From NCBI GenBank assembly GCA_039819085.1, contig JBCBSQ010000003.1, positions 124,001 to 188,000 of the forward strand: a stretch of DNA of 64,000 nucleotides. The letters run 5' to 3'. Numbering within the stretch: the stretch's first letter is position 1; every line of letters starts with the position of its first letter. The DNA is from MED-G105 sp039819085 (GTDB lineage Bacteria > Pseudomonadota > Alphaproteobacteria > Caulobacterales > Parvularculaceae). A program made the translations under genes and the position numbers. Below the pieces are notes generated by a model, which had not been told where the DNA came from, did not search any database, and saw nothing but the letters and a program-made list of their open reading frames with translations. Positions 54,158 through 63,317 of the stretch are shown here, piece by piece.

Positions 54158-56221
54158 ATGTTCGAAGACCCATCCGACGCGCCGGCGGCGGGCGGCGCGC
54201 GCGCTGGCGGCGGCAATCTCGACGCGCAGCTGGCCGGCGCGGCTGAGGCGGCGGCGGCGTGGCTCATCGCGCGTCAGAAGCCCGAAGGCTATTGGGTCGG
54301 ACGGCTTGAAAGCAACGCCTGCATGGAGGCGGAGTGGATCCTGTTCCTTTGGTTCATGGAGCTTGAGGATCATCATCTCCTCCCGCGTCTCGCCGAGGCG
54401 CTGCGGCGGACGCAGAGCGAAGACGGCTCCTGGCGGATTTATCATGGCGCGCCTGCGGGCGACATCAATGCGACGGTCGAAGCTTACGCTGCGTTGCGCG
54501 CCGTCGGCGATGGCGTCGACGCGCCGCATATGGTCCTTGCGCGCGATTGGATCCTGTCGAAAGGCGGGCTTAAGAACGTGCGCGTCTTCACGCGCTACTG
54601 GCTCGCGCTGATCGGCGAGTGGCCATGGGAGAAAACGCCGAACGTGCCGCCGGAAGTTGTTCGTTTTCCGAATTGGTTCCCGTTCTCGATCTACAATTTT
54701 GCGCAATGGGCGCGCGCGACGCTGATGCCGATTTCTCTCTTGTCAGCGCGGCGACCGTCGAGGCCGCTGCCGGCGGACCGTCGGCTGGACGAACTCTTCC
54801 CTGGCGGACGGGCGGCGTTCGATTATTCGCTTCCGACGAAGGCTGGCGCAGACGCCTTTGACGCCTTCTTCCGCGGCGCCGATCGCGTCCTGCATGCGTT
54901 GCAGTCGTTTGGCGCGCGAACGGGCGTCAGCCTCATGCGCGAAGGGTCGGCCAAACTCGTGCGCGAGTGGATTATTCAGCATCAGGACGCGGACGGCGTC
55001 TGGGGCGGCATTCAGCCGCCCTGGATTTACTCCCTTATGGCGTTGAAGAGCGAAGGCTACCTCATGGATCATGCGGTCATCGAGCGCGGGATCAGGGCGC
55101 TAGACGATCCGCGCTGGCGGCTCGATGACGGCGAGGCCACCTGGATCCAGGCCTCCACCAGTCCGGTCTGGGACACGGTGTTGACGCTGCTCGCGTTCGA
55201 AGACGCGGGTCTCAGTGAAGAGCGCAAGGACGCTGTCGACGCCGCCGTCGACTGGGTTCTTGACAATCAAGTCCTGACGCCCGGCGACTGGAAAGTGAAG
55301 TCGCCGAAGACGGAGCCCGGCGGTTGGGCTTTTGAGTACGCCAACACCTTCTATCCTGATACGGATGACACCGCTGTCGCGCTGATCGCATTGACGCCGT
55401 TCCGCGGCGAGAAAACCGAACGCGGCGATCGCATTGAGAAAGCCATTGAAAAAGGCGTTCAGTGGCTGTTCGGCATGCAAAGCCGCAATGGCGGGTGGGG
55501 CGCATTCGACAAGGACAATGACAAGGCGATCCTGACCAAAATCCCGTTCTGCGATTTCGGCGAAGCGCTTGACCCGCCGAGCGTCGATGTCACCGCGCAT
55601 ATCCTGGAGGCGCTCGGCAAGCTCGGCTATTCGCCAAAGCATCCGGTCGTCGCGCGAGCGCTCGATTATCTGAAGGCGGAGCAGGAGGCCGACGGCGCAT
55701 GGTTCGGCCGTTGGGGCGTGAATTACGTCTACGGAACAGGCGCCGTCTTGCCAGCGCTTGAAGCGATCGGCGAAGATATGAGCCTTCCTTATGTGAAGCG
55801 CGCGACGGACTGGCTCGTACTGAAGCAGAATGACGATGGCGGCTGGGGCGAGACCTGCGCGAGCTATATGGATCCGTCGCAGATCGGCGCTGGTCCGTCG
55901 ACGCCGTCGCAGACCGCCTGGGCCTTGATGGGGCTCGTCGCCGCCGGGCGGCCTGAAGACGAGAAGGCGATTGTCGACGGCCTGCAGTTCTTGATCGAGC
56001 GTCAGCGCGAAGATGGAACCTGGGATGAGCCGCAGTTCACGGGGACAGGATTTCCGGGCTATGGCGTCGGGCAGACCATCAAGCTAACGGATCCTCTCCT
56101 GGAGGAGCGTCTGCAGCAGGGGCCCGAACTCTCCCGCGCTTTCATGATCAACTATCATCTCTATCGACACTACTTCCCCTTGATGGCGATTGGTCGTGCG
56201 CGGAAACACCTCGCCGGGTAG
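54158..56221 (+). CDS. shc: Squalene-hopene cyclase
   Basis: A 687-residue triterpene cyclase making hopanoids from squalene, a monotopic membrane enzyme. The catalytic D401-T-D-D404 (YPDTDDTAV) is intact. Several QW repeats are visible, such as QSRNGGWGAF, EADGAWFGRWGVN, QNDDGGWGETC and REDGTWDEPQFTGTGFP. ATG 54158 follows GGGAG. The organism should make hopanoids; no other hpn genes (for example squalene synthase) are in the window. Confidence 0.95.
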   Translation: MFEDPSDAPAAGGARAGGGNLDAQLAGAAEAAAAWLIARQKPEGYWVGRLESNACMEAEWILFLWFMELEDHHLLPRLAEALRRTQSEDGSWRIYHGAPAGDINATVEAYAALRAVGDGVDAPHMVLARDWILSKGGLKNVRVFTRYWLALIGEWPWEKTPNVPPEVVRFPNWFPFSIYNFAQWARATLMPISLLSARRPSRPLPADRRLDELFPGGRAAFDYSLPTKAGADAFDAFFRGADRVLHALQSFGARTGVSLMREGSAKLVREWIIQHQDADGVWGGIQPPWIYSLMALKSEGYLMDHAVIERGIRALDDPRWRLDDGEATWIQASTSPVWDTVLTLLAFEDAGLSEERKDAVDAAVDWVLDNQVLTPGDWKVKSPKTEPGGWAFEYANTFYPDTDDTAVALIALTPFRGEKTERGDRIEKAIEKGVQWLFGMQSRNGGWGAFDKDNDKAILTKIPFCDFGEALDPPSVDVTAHILEALGKLGYSPKHPVVARALDYLKAEQEADGAWFGRWGVNYVYGTGAVLPALEAIGEDMSLPYVKRATDWLVLKQNDDGGWGETCASYMDPSQIGAGPSTPSQTAWALMGLVAAGRPEDEKAIVDGLQFLIERQREDGTWDEPQFTGTGFPGYGVGQTIKLTDPLLEERLQQGPELSRAFMINYHLYRHYFPLMAIGRARKHLAG

Positions 56222-56341
56222 TCGCCAATGTGTCATCGCCGACTGACGCCCGCGCTTGGCCTTGAGGCGCAAACGGGGCATAGACGAATGTCGTTTGCTT
56301 AAGCGGCGCGGGGGCGCGCCAGACAAAAAAAGGGGAAGCCA

Positions 56342-57838
56342 ATGACCGAAATCGTCCGGAGACGGTTCATTCAGGGCGCTGGGGGCGCTGTTGCTGGCGG
56401 CGCCCTTGTGAGCTGCGGCGGCGGCGGGAATGCGGCGGTTGATGGTGGCTGGATCGACGCCGTGGAGACGGCCGCGCGCATCAAGCAAGGGGATCTGACC
56501 GCGGTCGAGGCGGTTGGCGCAGCGATCGCCCGCGCCGAAGCCGCTGATCCGCAGATCAATGCGATTGTGACGCCGACGTTTGATGAAGCCCGAGCGGCGG
56601 CGGCCGCCGCGACGCCGGGACCATTCTCCGGCGTGCCGACATTCGTCAAGGATCTCACCGATGTCGCTGGTCAGCCGACGCGGTATGGCTCCAGGGCGTA
56701 TGCAAACTATGTCGCGGACGGCCAGCCGCCCTTTGTCGACAAGCTGTTCGAGTGCGGCGTTATCAGCCTCGGTAAGTCTTCAACGCCGGAGTTCGGCGCG
56801 ACGGCGACGACCGAGCCATTGCTACATGGACCAACGCGCAATCCGTGGAACCTTGATCATTCGACGGGCGGTTCGTCGGGCGGGGCGGCGGCTCTCGTCG
56901 CGGCCGGCGTTGTGCCAATGGCGCATGCGAGCGATGGCGGCGGTTCGATCCGTATACCGGCTTCATGCTGCGGTCTGGTGGGGCTGAAGCCGTCACGTGG
57001 GCGCACGCCGGCGGTTTCGGTTTCCGACCCGCCGCCGCTGCTCTTGTCCGTGCATGCCGTTGTGGCGCGGACGATGCGTGACGCCGCCGCTTTCCACGCT
57101 GCGATGGAGCTCGGCGATGGCGAAGGGGCGCTCGCGCCGACGGGGCTCATCGCCAGACCGACGCAAACGCGGCGGAAAATCGGATTCTTCACGGAGGGGC
57201 TGGGTGGCGCGACGCCGCATGCGGACGTGATCGCGGCGGTGACGGACGCCGCTTCGGTCTGCGCTGATCTCGGCCACAATGTCGAAGAGGTCGCCGCGCC
57301 ATTTTCCGGCGCGCCGTCTGACGACTTCCTTATCTACTGGGCGGCGGGCGTCGCCGATACGGTCGCGAGATGGGAAGAGGCCGCGGGCCGACGCGCCGGC
57401 TACGATGATTTTGAGCCGCTGACGTTCGGGCTCATCCAGCACTATGAGGCAAACAAATCAATCTTTGAACGCGCTGTTGAGCGTCTTCTTCAGTATGAAG
57501 AGATCTACTTGCGCGCCTTCGAGGATTTTGACGTCATCCTCTCACCCGTGCTCGCAACGCCGCCGCCGCCGATTGGCTGGCTGCGGCCTGATCTGCCCTG
57601 GGACACAGCGGTCGAGCGGGTCGGCGATTACGTTCAGTACACCCAGATCCACAATATCGCCGGTGCGCCAGCGATTTCGTTGCCGCTTGGAATGTCGTCG
57701 GAGGGCCTTCCCATCGGCGCGATGTTCGCCGGCAAGCCGGGGGATGAGGGCGCGCTTTTGGCGCTTGGCTTCGAATTGGAGATCGCAAGGCCATGGATCG
57801 CCCGTCGTCCGCCATTGTTCGTGGGGGACGGCGCGTAG
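56342..57838 (+). CDS. Exported amidase-signature hydrolase (probable Tat lipoprotein)
   Basis: A 498-residue amidase-signature enzyme. The N-terminus has a twin-arginine-like RRRFIQ and a lipobox LVSC (Cys25), so it is probably exported folded and lipid-anchored. The catalytic triad is present: Lys in PTFVKDLTD, the cis-Ser in STGGSSGGAAALVA, and the nucleophile Ser in DGGGSIRIPAS. It hydrolyses amides of unknown kind. Convergent with purQ. Confidence 0.92.
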   Translation: MTEIVRRRFIQGAGGAVAGGALVSCGGGGNAAVDGGWIDAVETAARIKQGDLTAVEAVGAAIARAEAADPQINAIVTPTFDEARAAAAAATPGPFSGVPTFVKDLTDVAGQPTRYGSRAYANYVADGQPPFVDKLFECGVISLGKSSTPEFGATATTEPLLHGPTRNPWNLDHSTGGSSGGAAALVAAGVVPMAHASDGGGSIRIPASCCGLVGLKPSRGRTPAVSVSDPPPLLLSVHAVVARTMRDAAAFHAAMELGDGEGALAPTGLIARPTQTRRKIGFFTEGLGGATPHADVIAAVTDAASVCADLGHNVEEVAAPFSGAPSDDFLIYWAAGVADTVARWEEAAGRRAGYDDFEPLTFGLIQHYEANKSIFERAVERLLQYEEIYLRAFEDFDVILSPVLATPPPPIGWLRPDLPWDTAVERVGDYVQYTQIHNIAGAPAISLPLGMSSEGLPIGAMFAGKPGDEGALLALGFELEIARPWIARRPPLFVGDGA

Positions 57839-57854
57839 CCGCGTCGCGCCCGAC

Positions 57855-58526
57855 TTACGCCGCCACGGCCGATCCGGTGGCGAGGCCGTCAAAGAAGGTT
57901 CGGCCGTCCACGCCGCCGAGCACGGCCGCGATCGCTCGTTCCGGGTGCGGCATTAGCCCCATAACATTGCCGGCGTCATTGACGAGGCCCGCGATGTCGT
58001 TCGCGGACCCGTTCGGGTTCGCCACATAGCGAAACGCGATGCGGCCTTCGCCTTCGAGGCGCTTCAACGTTTCGTTATCAGCCGCGTAATTTCCGTCATG
58101 GTGGGCGATCGGAAAGGTCACATAGTCGCCGTGCTTCAGCGCGGGTGAAAAGGCGGCGCCCGCCGGCTCGACGCGCAGGCGCGTTGGTCCGCATACAAAA
58201 TTAAGCCCGGCGTTGCGCAAGAGCGCTCCAGGCAAGAGACCCGTTTCAGTGAGCACCTGGAAGCCGTTGCAGACGCCAAGAACGCGCACGCCCTTCGCGG
58301 CGCGCTCGGCGACCGTTTCCATGGCGGGCGCGCGCGCCGCCATCGCGCCAGACCGCAGATAATCCCCGTACGAAAAGCCACCGGGCATGACGATCAGATC
58401 AACGTCCGGGATCTCGCGCTCCGCATGCCATACCATCACCGGGTCGATCCCTGTCGCCTGGCGCAAGGCCACGGCCGCGTCGCGGTCGCAATTTGAAGCC
58501 GGGAAGACGATGACGGCGGATTTCAT
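57855..58526 (-). CDS. purQ: Phosphoribosylformylglycinamidine synthase, glutaminase subunit PurQ
   Basis: A 223-residue class I glutamine amidotransferase subunit supplying ammonia for FGAM synthesis in purine biosynthesis. The nucleophile Cys is in VLGVCNGFQVLTE, and the His-x-Glu pair in MPHPERAI. Early motif AVIVFPASNCDRDAAVALRQ is typical. It follows purS and purC on the minus strand; purL is not in the window. Confidence 0.96.
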   Translation of the reverse strand: MKSAVIVFPASNCDRDAAVALRQATGIDPVMVWHAEREIPDVDLIVMPGGFSYGDYLRSGAMAARAPAMETVAERAAKGVRVLGVCNGFQVLTETGLLPGALLRNAGLNFVCGPTRLRVEPAGAAFSPALKHGDYVTFPIAHHDGNYAADNETLKRLEGEGRIAFRYVANPNGSANDIAGLVNDAGNVMGLMPHPERAIAAVLGGVDGRTFFDGLATGSAVAA

Positions 58527-58559
58527 GAGCGGTCCGTTCCTGTCTCGTTTGCGTTCGGG

Positions 58560-58802
58560 TCAGGCGGAGATCGAGATGACGTAGTTCTCCATCACCGGGT
58601 TCGCGAGGAGCTTTTTGCACATCTCTTCAACGCGCGCGCGGGCGGCGCCTTCGTCAGGGGCGTCCACATCGAACTCAATCACCTTTCCCTGGCGCACATC
58701 CCGCGCCTCGGGAAAACCAAGGCCGGCGAGCGCGCCTTCGATCGCTTTGCCCTGCGGGTCCAGAATTCCGGACTTCAGGGTGATTTCGACTTTCGCCTTC
58801 AT
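58560..58802 (-). CDS. purS: Phosphoribosylformylglycinamidine synthase subunit PurS
   Basis: An 80-residue small FGAM synthase subunit, needed with PurQ and the short PurL. The sequence MKAKVEITLKSGILDPQGKA and VRQGKVIEFDV fit the family. ATG 58802 is used; longer upstream frame is non-homologous. It lies between purC and purQ. Confidence 0.94.
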   Translation of the reverse strand: MKAKVEITLKSGILDPQGKAIEGALAGLGFPEARDVRQGKVIEFDVDAPDEGAARARVEEMCKKLLANPVMENYVISISA

Positions 58803-58903
58803 TTGGCGCAGCGCTCCTGTTCGCATGCTTCTCGCACGGCTTGATAGAGGCGGTCTGGGCTGGCCGCAATGCGGCCGGCGCCGTCGCTAATCCGTCGGGA
58901 CGC

Positions 58904-59683
58904 TCAGGCGCTCTCATTGTCGGTGACGAGAACAGGCCCCTTGGCCCCCGGCGCGCCGTTTTCCTTCAGGACGCCAAGCCGTCGCGCAACGTCCTGGTAG
59001 GCTTCCGTTACGCCGCCAAGGTCCTGACGGAAACGATCCTTGTCGAGAACGAAGCCGCTTTCCGCATCCCAAAGGCGACAGCTGTCTGGGCTGATTTCGT
59101 CAGCCACGATGAGGCGCACCATGTCGCCTTCGTAAAGGCGGCCGAACTCGACCTTGAAGTCGACGAGGCGAATGCCGACGCCGGCGAAAAGGCCAGAGAG
59201 ATAGTCGTTGATCCGCAGGGCGAGCGACATCATGTCGTCGATCTCCTGGGGGCTCGCCCAATTGAAAGCGGTGATGTGCTCCTCGGCAACGATCGGATCG
59301 CCGAGCTCGTCGCTCTTGTAATAGAACTCGATGATCGATCGCGGCAGCGCGGCCCCGGTCTCAAGACCGAGCTTTTTCGCGATCGACCCGGCGGCGACGT
59401 TGCGGACGACGACCTCCAGCGGAATGATTTCGACGTGCCGAACCAACTGTTCGCGCATGTTCAGGCGACGGATGAGGTGGGTCGGGATGCCCACGCGCTC
59501 GAGGCCCTGCATCACGAATTCGGAAATGCGGTTGTTGAGGACGCCCTTGCCCTCAATGATTGCGTGCTTTTCATTGTTGAAGGCGGTGGCGTCGTCCTTG
59601 AAGTACTGGATCAGCGTGCCCGGTTCGGGCCCTTCGAATAGAATTTTCGCTTTGCCTTCATAGATTTGCTTACGCCGGGCCAT
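58904..59683 (-). CDS. purC: Phosphoribosylaminoimidazole-succinocarboxamide (SAICAR) synthase PurC
   Basis: A 259-residue ATP-dependent ligase of purine synthesis, joining CAIR and aspartate. Motifs: RRKQIYEGKAKILFEGPEPG, VPLEVVVRN-type IPLEVVVRNVAAGSIAKKLG, VDFKVEFGRLYEGDM and LVADEISPDSCRLWDAESG. First gene of the purC-purS-purQ set; divergent from the zeta subunit gene across about 270 bases. Confidence 0.97.
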   Translation of the reverse strand: MARRKQIYEGKAKILFEGPEPGTLIQYFKDDATAFNNEKHAIIEGKGVLNNRISEFVMQGLERVGIPTHLIRRLNMREQLVRHVEIIPLEVVVRNVAAGSIAKKLGLETGAALPRSIIEFYYKSDELGDPIVAEEHITAFNWASPQEIDDMMSLALRINDYLSGLFAGVGIRLVDFKVEFGRLYEGDMVRLIVADEISPDSCRLWDAESGFVLDKDRFRQDLGGVTEAYQDVARRLGVLKENGAPGAKGPVLVTDNESA

Positions 59684-59952
59684 CGCAATTGCGTCTTTCC
59701 GTTAGGGGCGGGTTTCTGGGCGTCGCCGGGCGTACTCGACTATGGTCGCCGCGCCGGCCGCCGTGACAGTATGCGCCGTCGGAGCGGGCGCGTATACGCG
59801 TTTGCAGGGCGGCTGAAAACCCCCGGCGATTGCGCGAGCCTGGGGCGAAGCGGCGATCTTGGCTCCCGCAATTGGCGCATTGCCGCGGCCGCCGGGCGCG
59901 ATAAGGTAACGCGACCGCCGGCGATCGAATTGGATAGAACGGAACAAGAACC

Positions 59953-60276
59953 ATGACGACATTTGACGACCGCAAGGACACTTTCGAGGCGAAGTTCGCA
60001 CATGACGCTGAGTTGCGGTTCAAGGCTGAAGCCCGCCGCAACAAGCTCCTCGGCGCATGGGCCGCGGATCACCTGGGAATCACCGGCGACAAAGCCGATG
60101 ACTACGCCAAGTCGCTGATTGTCGCGGACCTTGAAGAACCTGGCGATGACGACGTTTTCCGAAAGCTCCGCGCGGATTTTGACGCCGCAGGCGTGGAGAT
60201 GGATGACGAGACGATCCGGCGCCGGCTCGATGAACTTCTTGCGGTCGCGATTGAGGAGATCGAGAAAGAGGGCTGA
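59953..60276 (+). CDS. ATP synthase F1 inhibitor, zeta subunit (DUF1476)
   Basis: A 107-residue soluble helical protein of the DUF1476 family, shown in Paracoccus to be the zeta inhibitor of the F1-ATPase. Sequence MTTFDDRKDTFEAKFAHDAE and FKAEARRNKLLGAWAADHLG are hallmarks; the N-terminal segment is the inhibitory part. Unlinked to the atp operon here, and divergent from purC. The stop lies inside a small palindrome shared with the next gene. Confidence 0.92.
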   Translation: MTTFDDRKDTFEAKFAHDAELRFKAEARRNKLLGAWAADHLGITGDKADDYAKSLIVADLEEPGDDDVFRKLRADFDAAGVEMDDETIRRRLDELLAVAIEEIEKEG

Positions 60277-60290
60277 CCCGCCGGTCAGCC
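60271..60290. terminator. Palindrome spanning two convergent stop codons
   Basis: GGCTGACC and GGTCAGCC form perfect 8-base arms with a CGCC loop. Each arm contains the TGA stop of one convergent gene. There is no T-run on either side, so a bidirectional terminator role is likely but unproven. Confidence 0.45.
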
Positions 60291-60668
60291 TGCCCCCCTG
60301 CCTTGGCGTCCTCGCGGGCTCTGGATCCGTGCCGGCTGCAACGCCATCGGCGCACGCGGTCGAAGCGAACGAAATCCGCTACTCGGCGGTTGCTCTGGCG
60401 CGTCCTTCTTTGAAATCAGGAAAATGGAGATCGCCGCGGCGATCGCGCCCCAGCTGGAGGCGAGCGCGATGGCGAGCGCGACTGACGCGATGAGGGTCGA
60501 CCCGCCGCTGGCGGCGAGCCGGCCAAACCCGCCAACATCCCCGAGGACCACAATCAGCGCGAAGCCTGCGCCGGCGCTTGCGCCGACTGCGGCGTCAGCG
60601 GCGATGCGCCTCAGCATGGAGATATGTTCCGAAGCGCGGCCAAGCTCTGAGGGGCGTTTGTGTGACAT
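60285..60668 (-). CDS. Small membrane protein of unknown function
   Basis: A 127-residue protein with two hydrophobic segments (about 25-50 and 55-90; VGASAGAGFALIVVLGDVGG, STLIASVALAIALASSWGAI) and a basic, Arg/Pro-rich tail. The family is not recognised. ATG 60668 was selected from the hydrophobic pattern; the frame extends further upstream across the SDR gene on the other strand but reads as shadow there. Convergent with the zeta subunit gene. Confidence 0.55.
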   Translation of the reverse strand: MSHKRPSELGRASEHISMLRRIAADAAVGASAGAGFALIVVLGDVGGFGRLAASGGSTLIASVALAIALASSWGAIAAAISIFLISKKDAPEQPPSSGFRSLRPRAPMALQPARIQSPRGRQGRGAG

Positions 60669-60804
60669 GGTGAGATTACGTTTTGGGCTGGCGATGCGGA
60701 CCAGTTCAGTCTTCGCTCGGCTAACGGCGTCCGGCCCTAGGACTCTTTTAGGACGGTCGTTAGGTTGCCGCGAACAGTAGCTTAACGCGCGAAGGAGATG
60801 AGCG

Positions 60805-61578
60805 ATGGGACGGCTGGACGGCAAGAAGGCCTTGATTACGGGCGGGGCGCAAGGATTGGGCGCTTGCTTTGCGCGGATGTTCGTCGAAGAAGGCGCGCAA
60901 GTGGTCGTCACCGACCTGAACAAGGAAGGCGCTGAAGCCGTTGCGGCTGAACTCAATGAAAAGCGGCCTGGCGTCGCCGCGGCTTTCGGCCACGACGTCG
61001 TAAAAAAAGACGACTGGGAGGAGGTCCTACCCGCTGCGGCCGAAGCGATGGGCGGGATAAATGTTCTCGTCAATAACGCTGGCATCGGCACATTCGGCAA
61101 TATCGAAACGGAGACTTTGGAAGGCTGGCGCAAGTGCCAGGAGGTCGACGTCGATTCTATCTTTGTCGGCACGCAGCTAGCGATGCCATACCTGAAAGAC
61201 GCGCAGCCGGCGTCGATCATCAACATTTCCTCCGTGGCCGGAATCATCGCCGATGGGAACATGCTTTCCTACAACGCCGCGAAAGCGGCGGTCTGGATGA
61301 TGTCAAAGTCGATCGCGCTTCATTGCGCGCGCTCCGGCTACGATATCCGCTGCAACTCTGTGCATCCTGTTTTCACGCGGACGCCGATCATCGATCCGCT
61401 GGTCGCCTTCGGCGGGGGCGGCGAAGAAGGCGAACGCAAACTTGTGCGCCAGATACCGCTAAAGCGCCTCGGTGAACCTGAGGATGTGGGGTATGCGGTT
61501 GTTTATCTTGCGTCAGACGAGTCGCGTTTCGTGACCGCGAGCGAATTCAAGATTGACGGCGGCATCACCGCGCAGTGA
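60805..61578 (+). CDS. Short-chain dehydrogenase/reductase
   Basis: A 257-residue classical SDR oxidoreductase. The Rossmann cofactor motif TGGAQGLG is at about residues 12-19, NNAG near 91, catalytic Ser in NISSVAG, and YNAAK (Y-x3-K) around residue 154. The acidic residue at the end of beta-2 (VVVTDLNKE) suggests NAD rather than NADP. Resembles hydroxysteroid- and cyclic-alcohol dehydrogenases; substrate unknown. GAAGGAGATGAGCG precedes ATG 60805. Confidence 0.93.
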   Translation: MGRLDGKKALITGGAQGLGACFARMFVEEGAQVVVTDLNKEGAEAVAAELNEKRPGVAAAFGHDVVKKDDWEEVLPAAAEAMGGINVLVNNAGIGTFGNIETETLEGWRKCQEVDVDSIFVGTQLAMPYLKDAQPASIINISSVAGIIADGNMLSYNAAKAAVWMMSKSIALHCARSGYDIRCNSVHPVFTRTPIIDPLVAFGGGGEEGERKLVRQIPLKRLGEPEDVGYAVVYLASDESRFVTASEFKIDGGITAQ

Positions 61579-61844
61579 AGCGGGCTCGACTTGTCCCGGT
61601 CGCATTGCCGAGCCGCTTGGCTAGGCGCGCAAATGCTGTTGAATAAATGGCGCGTGTTCGCTGAAAGTCGTCAATCACGATCTTGCGCAAAGTGACTGAT
61701 ATGGGCGAGGTTAAGACGCTCCGCTTCGGCCGCTCTGCCGGTAAAAACAGACAATATCATACGTCGCTGTGATGCAAGAATCGTTGCCGAAACCAGAAGT
61801 TGGTTCAAATGCTCGAGAATCCGGTTTGGATCGAATATGAGCCC

Positions 61845-63317
61845 TTATAACTCTTCTGGGAGTTGGAACTCGGGAAGGCGATTTGACTCAACGGCGGACA
61901 CATCCAGCTTTGTCGATGACCCTTTTTGGATGAACGCTGCCATGATGAGATCTAAACCGTCGAAGTTGGCGGCTGAATGCGATCCGCCCGGAAAGACAAT
62001 ATGTCTTGCGTTCGGCAAGCCAGGCAACATTTCCTCTGCACCCTGAGGGGGTGTCGCGGGATCAAATGCGCCCGATACCAGAAGGACGGGCACATCGCTT
62101 TCCAAAGGTGTGAAGAGGTCTTTGGGGGCGTCGCCACGCGGCCAGAATGCGCCGACTTCCTGGAACGCGCGTGCGAGCGTTTCGCCAACAAACGCGCCGT
62201 CAGCATCCGCTAAGATCAGCGCCTCGGAAAGGCGCGGCGCATCTTCGGCGGCAATAATGGAGAACGTCATACCGCCATCCAGCTGTGTAGCGTATACGGA
62301 GGGTAGTCGTGGGAGAAATGCTGCCCAGTCTGAGAACTCGCCCTCTTCGGCGCGCGCAATCAAGTGCGGCAACCGTGCCAGCGCGTTGGCGTTCATCATT
62401 TGCGCGCGGATCCCAAAGGCGAACGCGCCGCGGGTGATCTCAAATTGGAGAGGCGCGCCGGTCATCGGGTGTTCTGTCTCAATGGTTTTTGGCCTTTGCG
62501 CGAGCTCTTCGAGCACCGAGGCGAACTGAGCCGGAAGATCCGGAAATGCCGATGCGCAGCGTGTGCTGGAAGCGCACGCGGCGAACAAGAGGTCGAGGGT
62601 CCTTTGCGGCTTTTGTCCGTAAGACAAAGCAATGTTGTCGTCCGGTGGGCTGACGCCTTTCATGATGACGGCCCGTGCTCTTTGCTCGTAACGCTTGATG
62701 TAGAGTTGAGCGACTCGCGTTCCGTATGAAGTAGCATAGATATTGATGTGGGGGGCGTTGAGCGCTCTTCGAACCGCATCGAGATCATCAACCGCGCGCT
62801 CCGTCGTATACTGTTTGAGATCAGCCTTAGCGTTGAGGCGCGGAAGGGCTGCGCGTCCCCATTCCGGTGGAATGTTTGTCTCAGGACGGACGAATAGAAG
62901 AGCTGCGTCCGGTTCCAGAGAAAGTCGATTGGACCCGCCGACGCCGCGCTGGTCGATAAGCACGACGTCGCGGTTCTCGCGAATGGGCGCGAAGTACTCG
63001 GCGAAGAAGCGGCGCAGATTCGGCGCCTGGATCGCCGACTGGCCAGGCCCGCCGGGGATGATGAACAGGGGATCAGATTCCGGCGAGTTCCCTGTTGCTT
63101 TGAGAACCATGATGCGGATCGGGATCTCGCGGCCCTCGGGAGCATCTGGGTTCTCCAGGACACTCAGCACATGGCAGGAGATGTCACCGGCGATTTCGTG
63201 ATCGGGGCACGCGATGTCTTGCAAACTATTGGTCGGCGCTTCGCCCCCCGAGTTCAGGGCGCACGCGGAGAGAGCTAAACAGGAGGCAATAATCAAGGTA
63301 ATCCAGTAGTTTGACAT
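61845..63317 (-). CDS. Exported lipoprotein alpha/beta hydrolase (prolyl/tripeptidyl aminopeptidase-like)
   Basis: A 490-residue alpha/beta hydrolase of the proline iminopeptidase/TAP type. The lipobox LSAC gives lipid-anchored Cys19. The oxyanion-hole sequence FIIPGGPGQSA is at about 85-95, the nucleophile elbow YATSYGTR puts Ser197 in A-x-S-x-G rather than G-x-S-x-G, and Asp and His are in SGAFDPATPP and GGSHSAANF. It should cleave peptides or esters in the envelope. Local base use looks a little less GC-rich than neighbours. Confidence 0.85.
   Translation of the reverse strand: MSNYWITLIIASCLALSACALNSGGEAPTNSLQDIACPDHEIAGDISCHVLSVLENPDAPEGREIPIRIMVLKATGNSPESDPLFIIPGGPGQSAIQAPNLRRFFAEYFAPIRENRDVVLIDQRGVGGSNRLSLEPDAALLFVRPETNIPPEWGRAALPRLNAKADLKQYTTERAVDDLDAVRRALNAPHINIYATSYGTRVAQLYIKRYEQRARAVIMKGVSPPDDNIALSYGQKPQRTLDLLFAACASSTRCASAFPDLPAQFASVLEELAQRPKTIETEHPMTGAPLQFEITRGAFAFGIRAQMMNANALARLPHLIARAEEGEFSDWAAFLPRLPSVYATQLDGGMTFSIIAAEDAPRLSEALILADADGAFVGETLARAFQEVGAFWPRGDAPKDLFTPLESDVPVLLVSGAFDPATPPQGAEEMLPGLPNARHIVFPGGSHSAANFDGLDLIMAAFIQKGSSTKLDVSAVESNRLPEFQLPEEL

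Noticed and set aside
60669..61262. Extension of the minus-strand membrane protein frame across the SDR gene
   Set aside because: It is antisense to a clear SDR gene, and the hydrophobic protein has a natural ATG at 60668.
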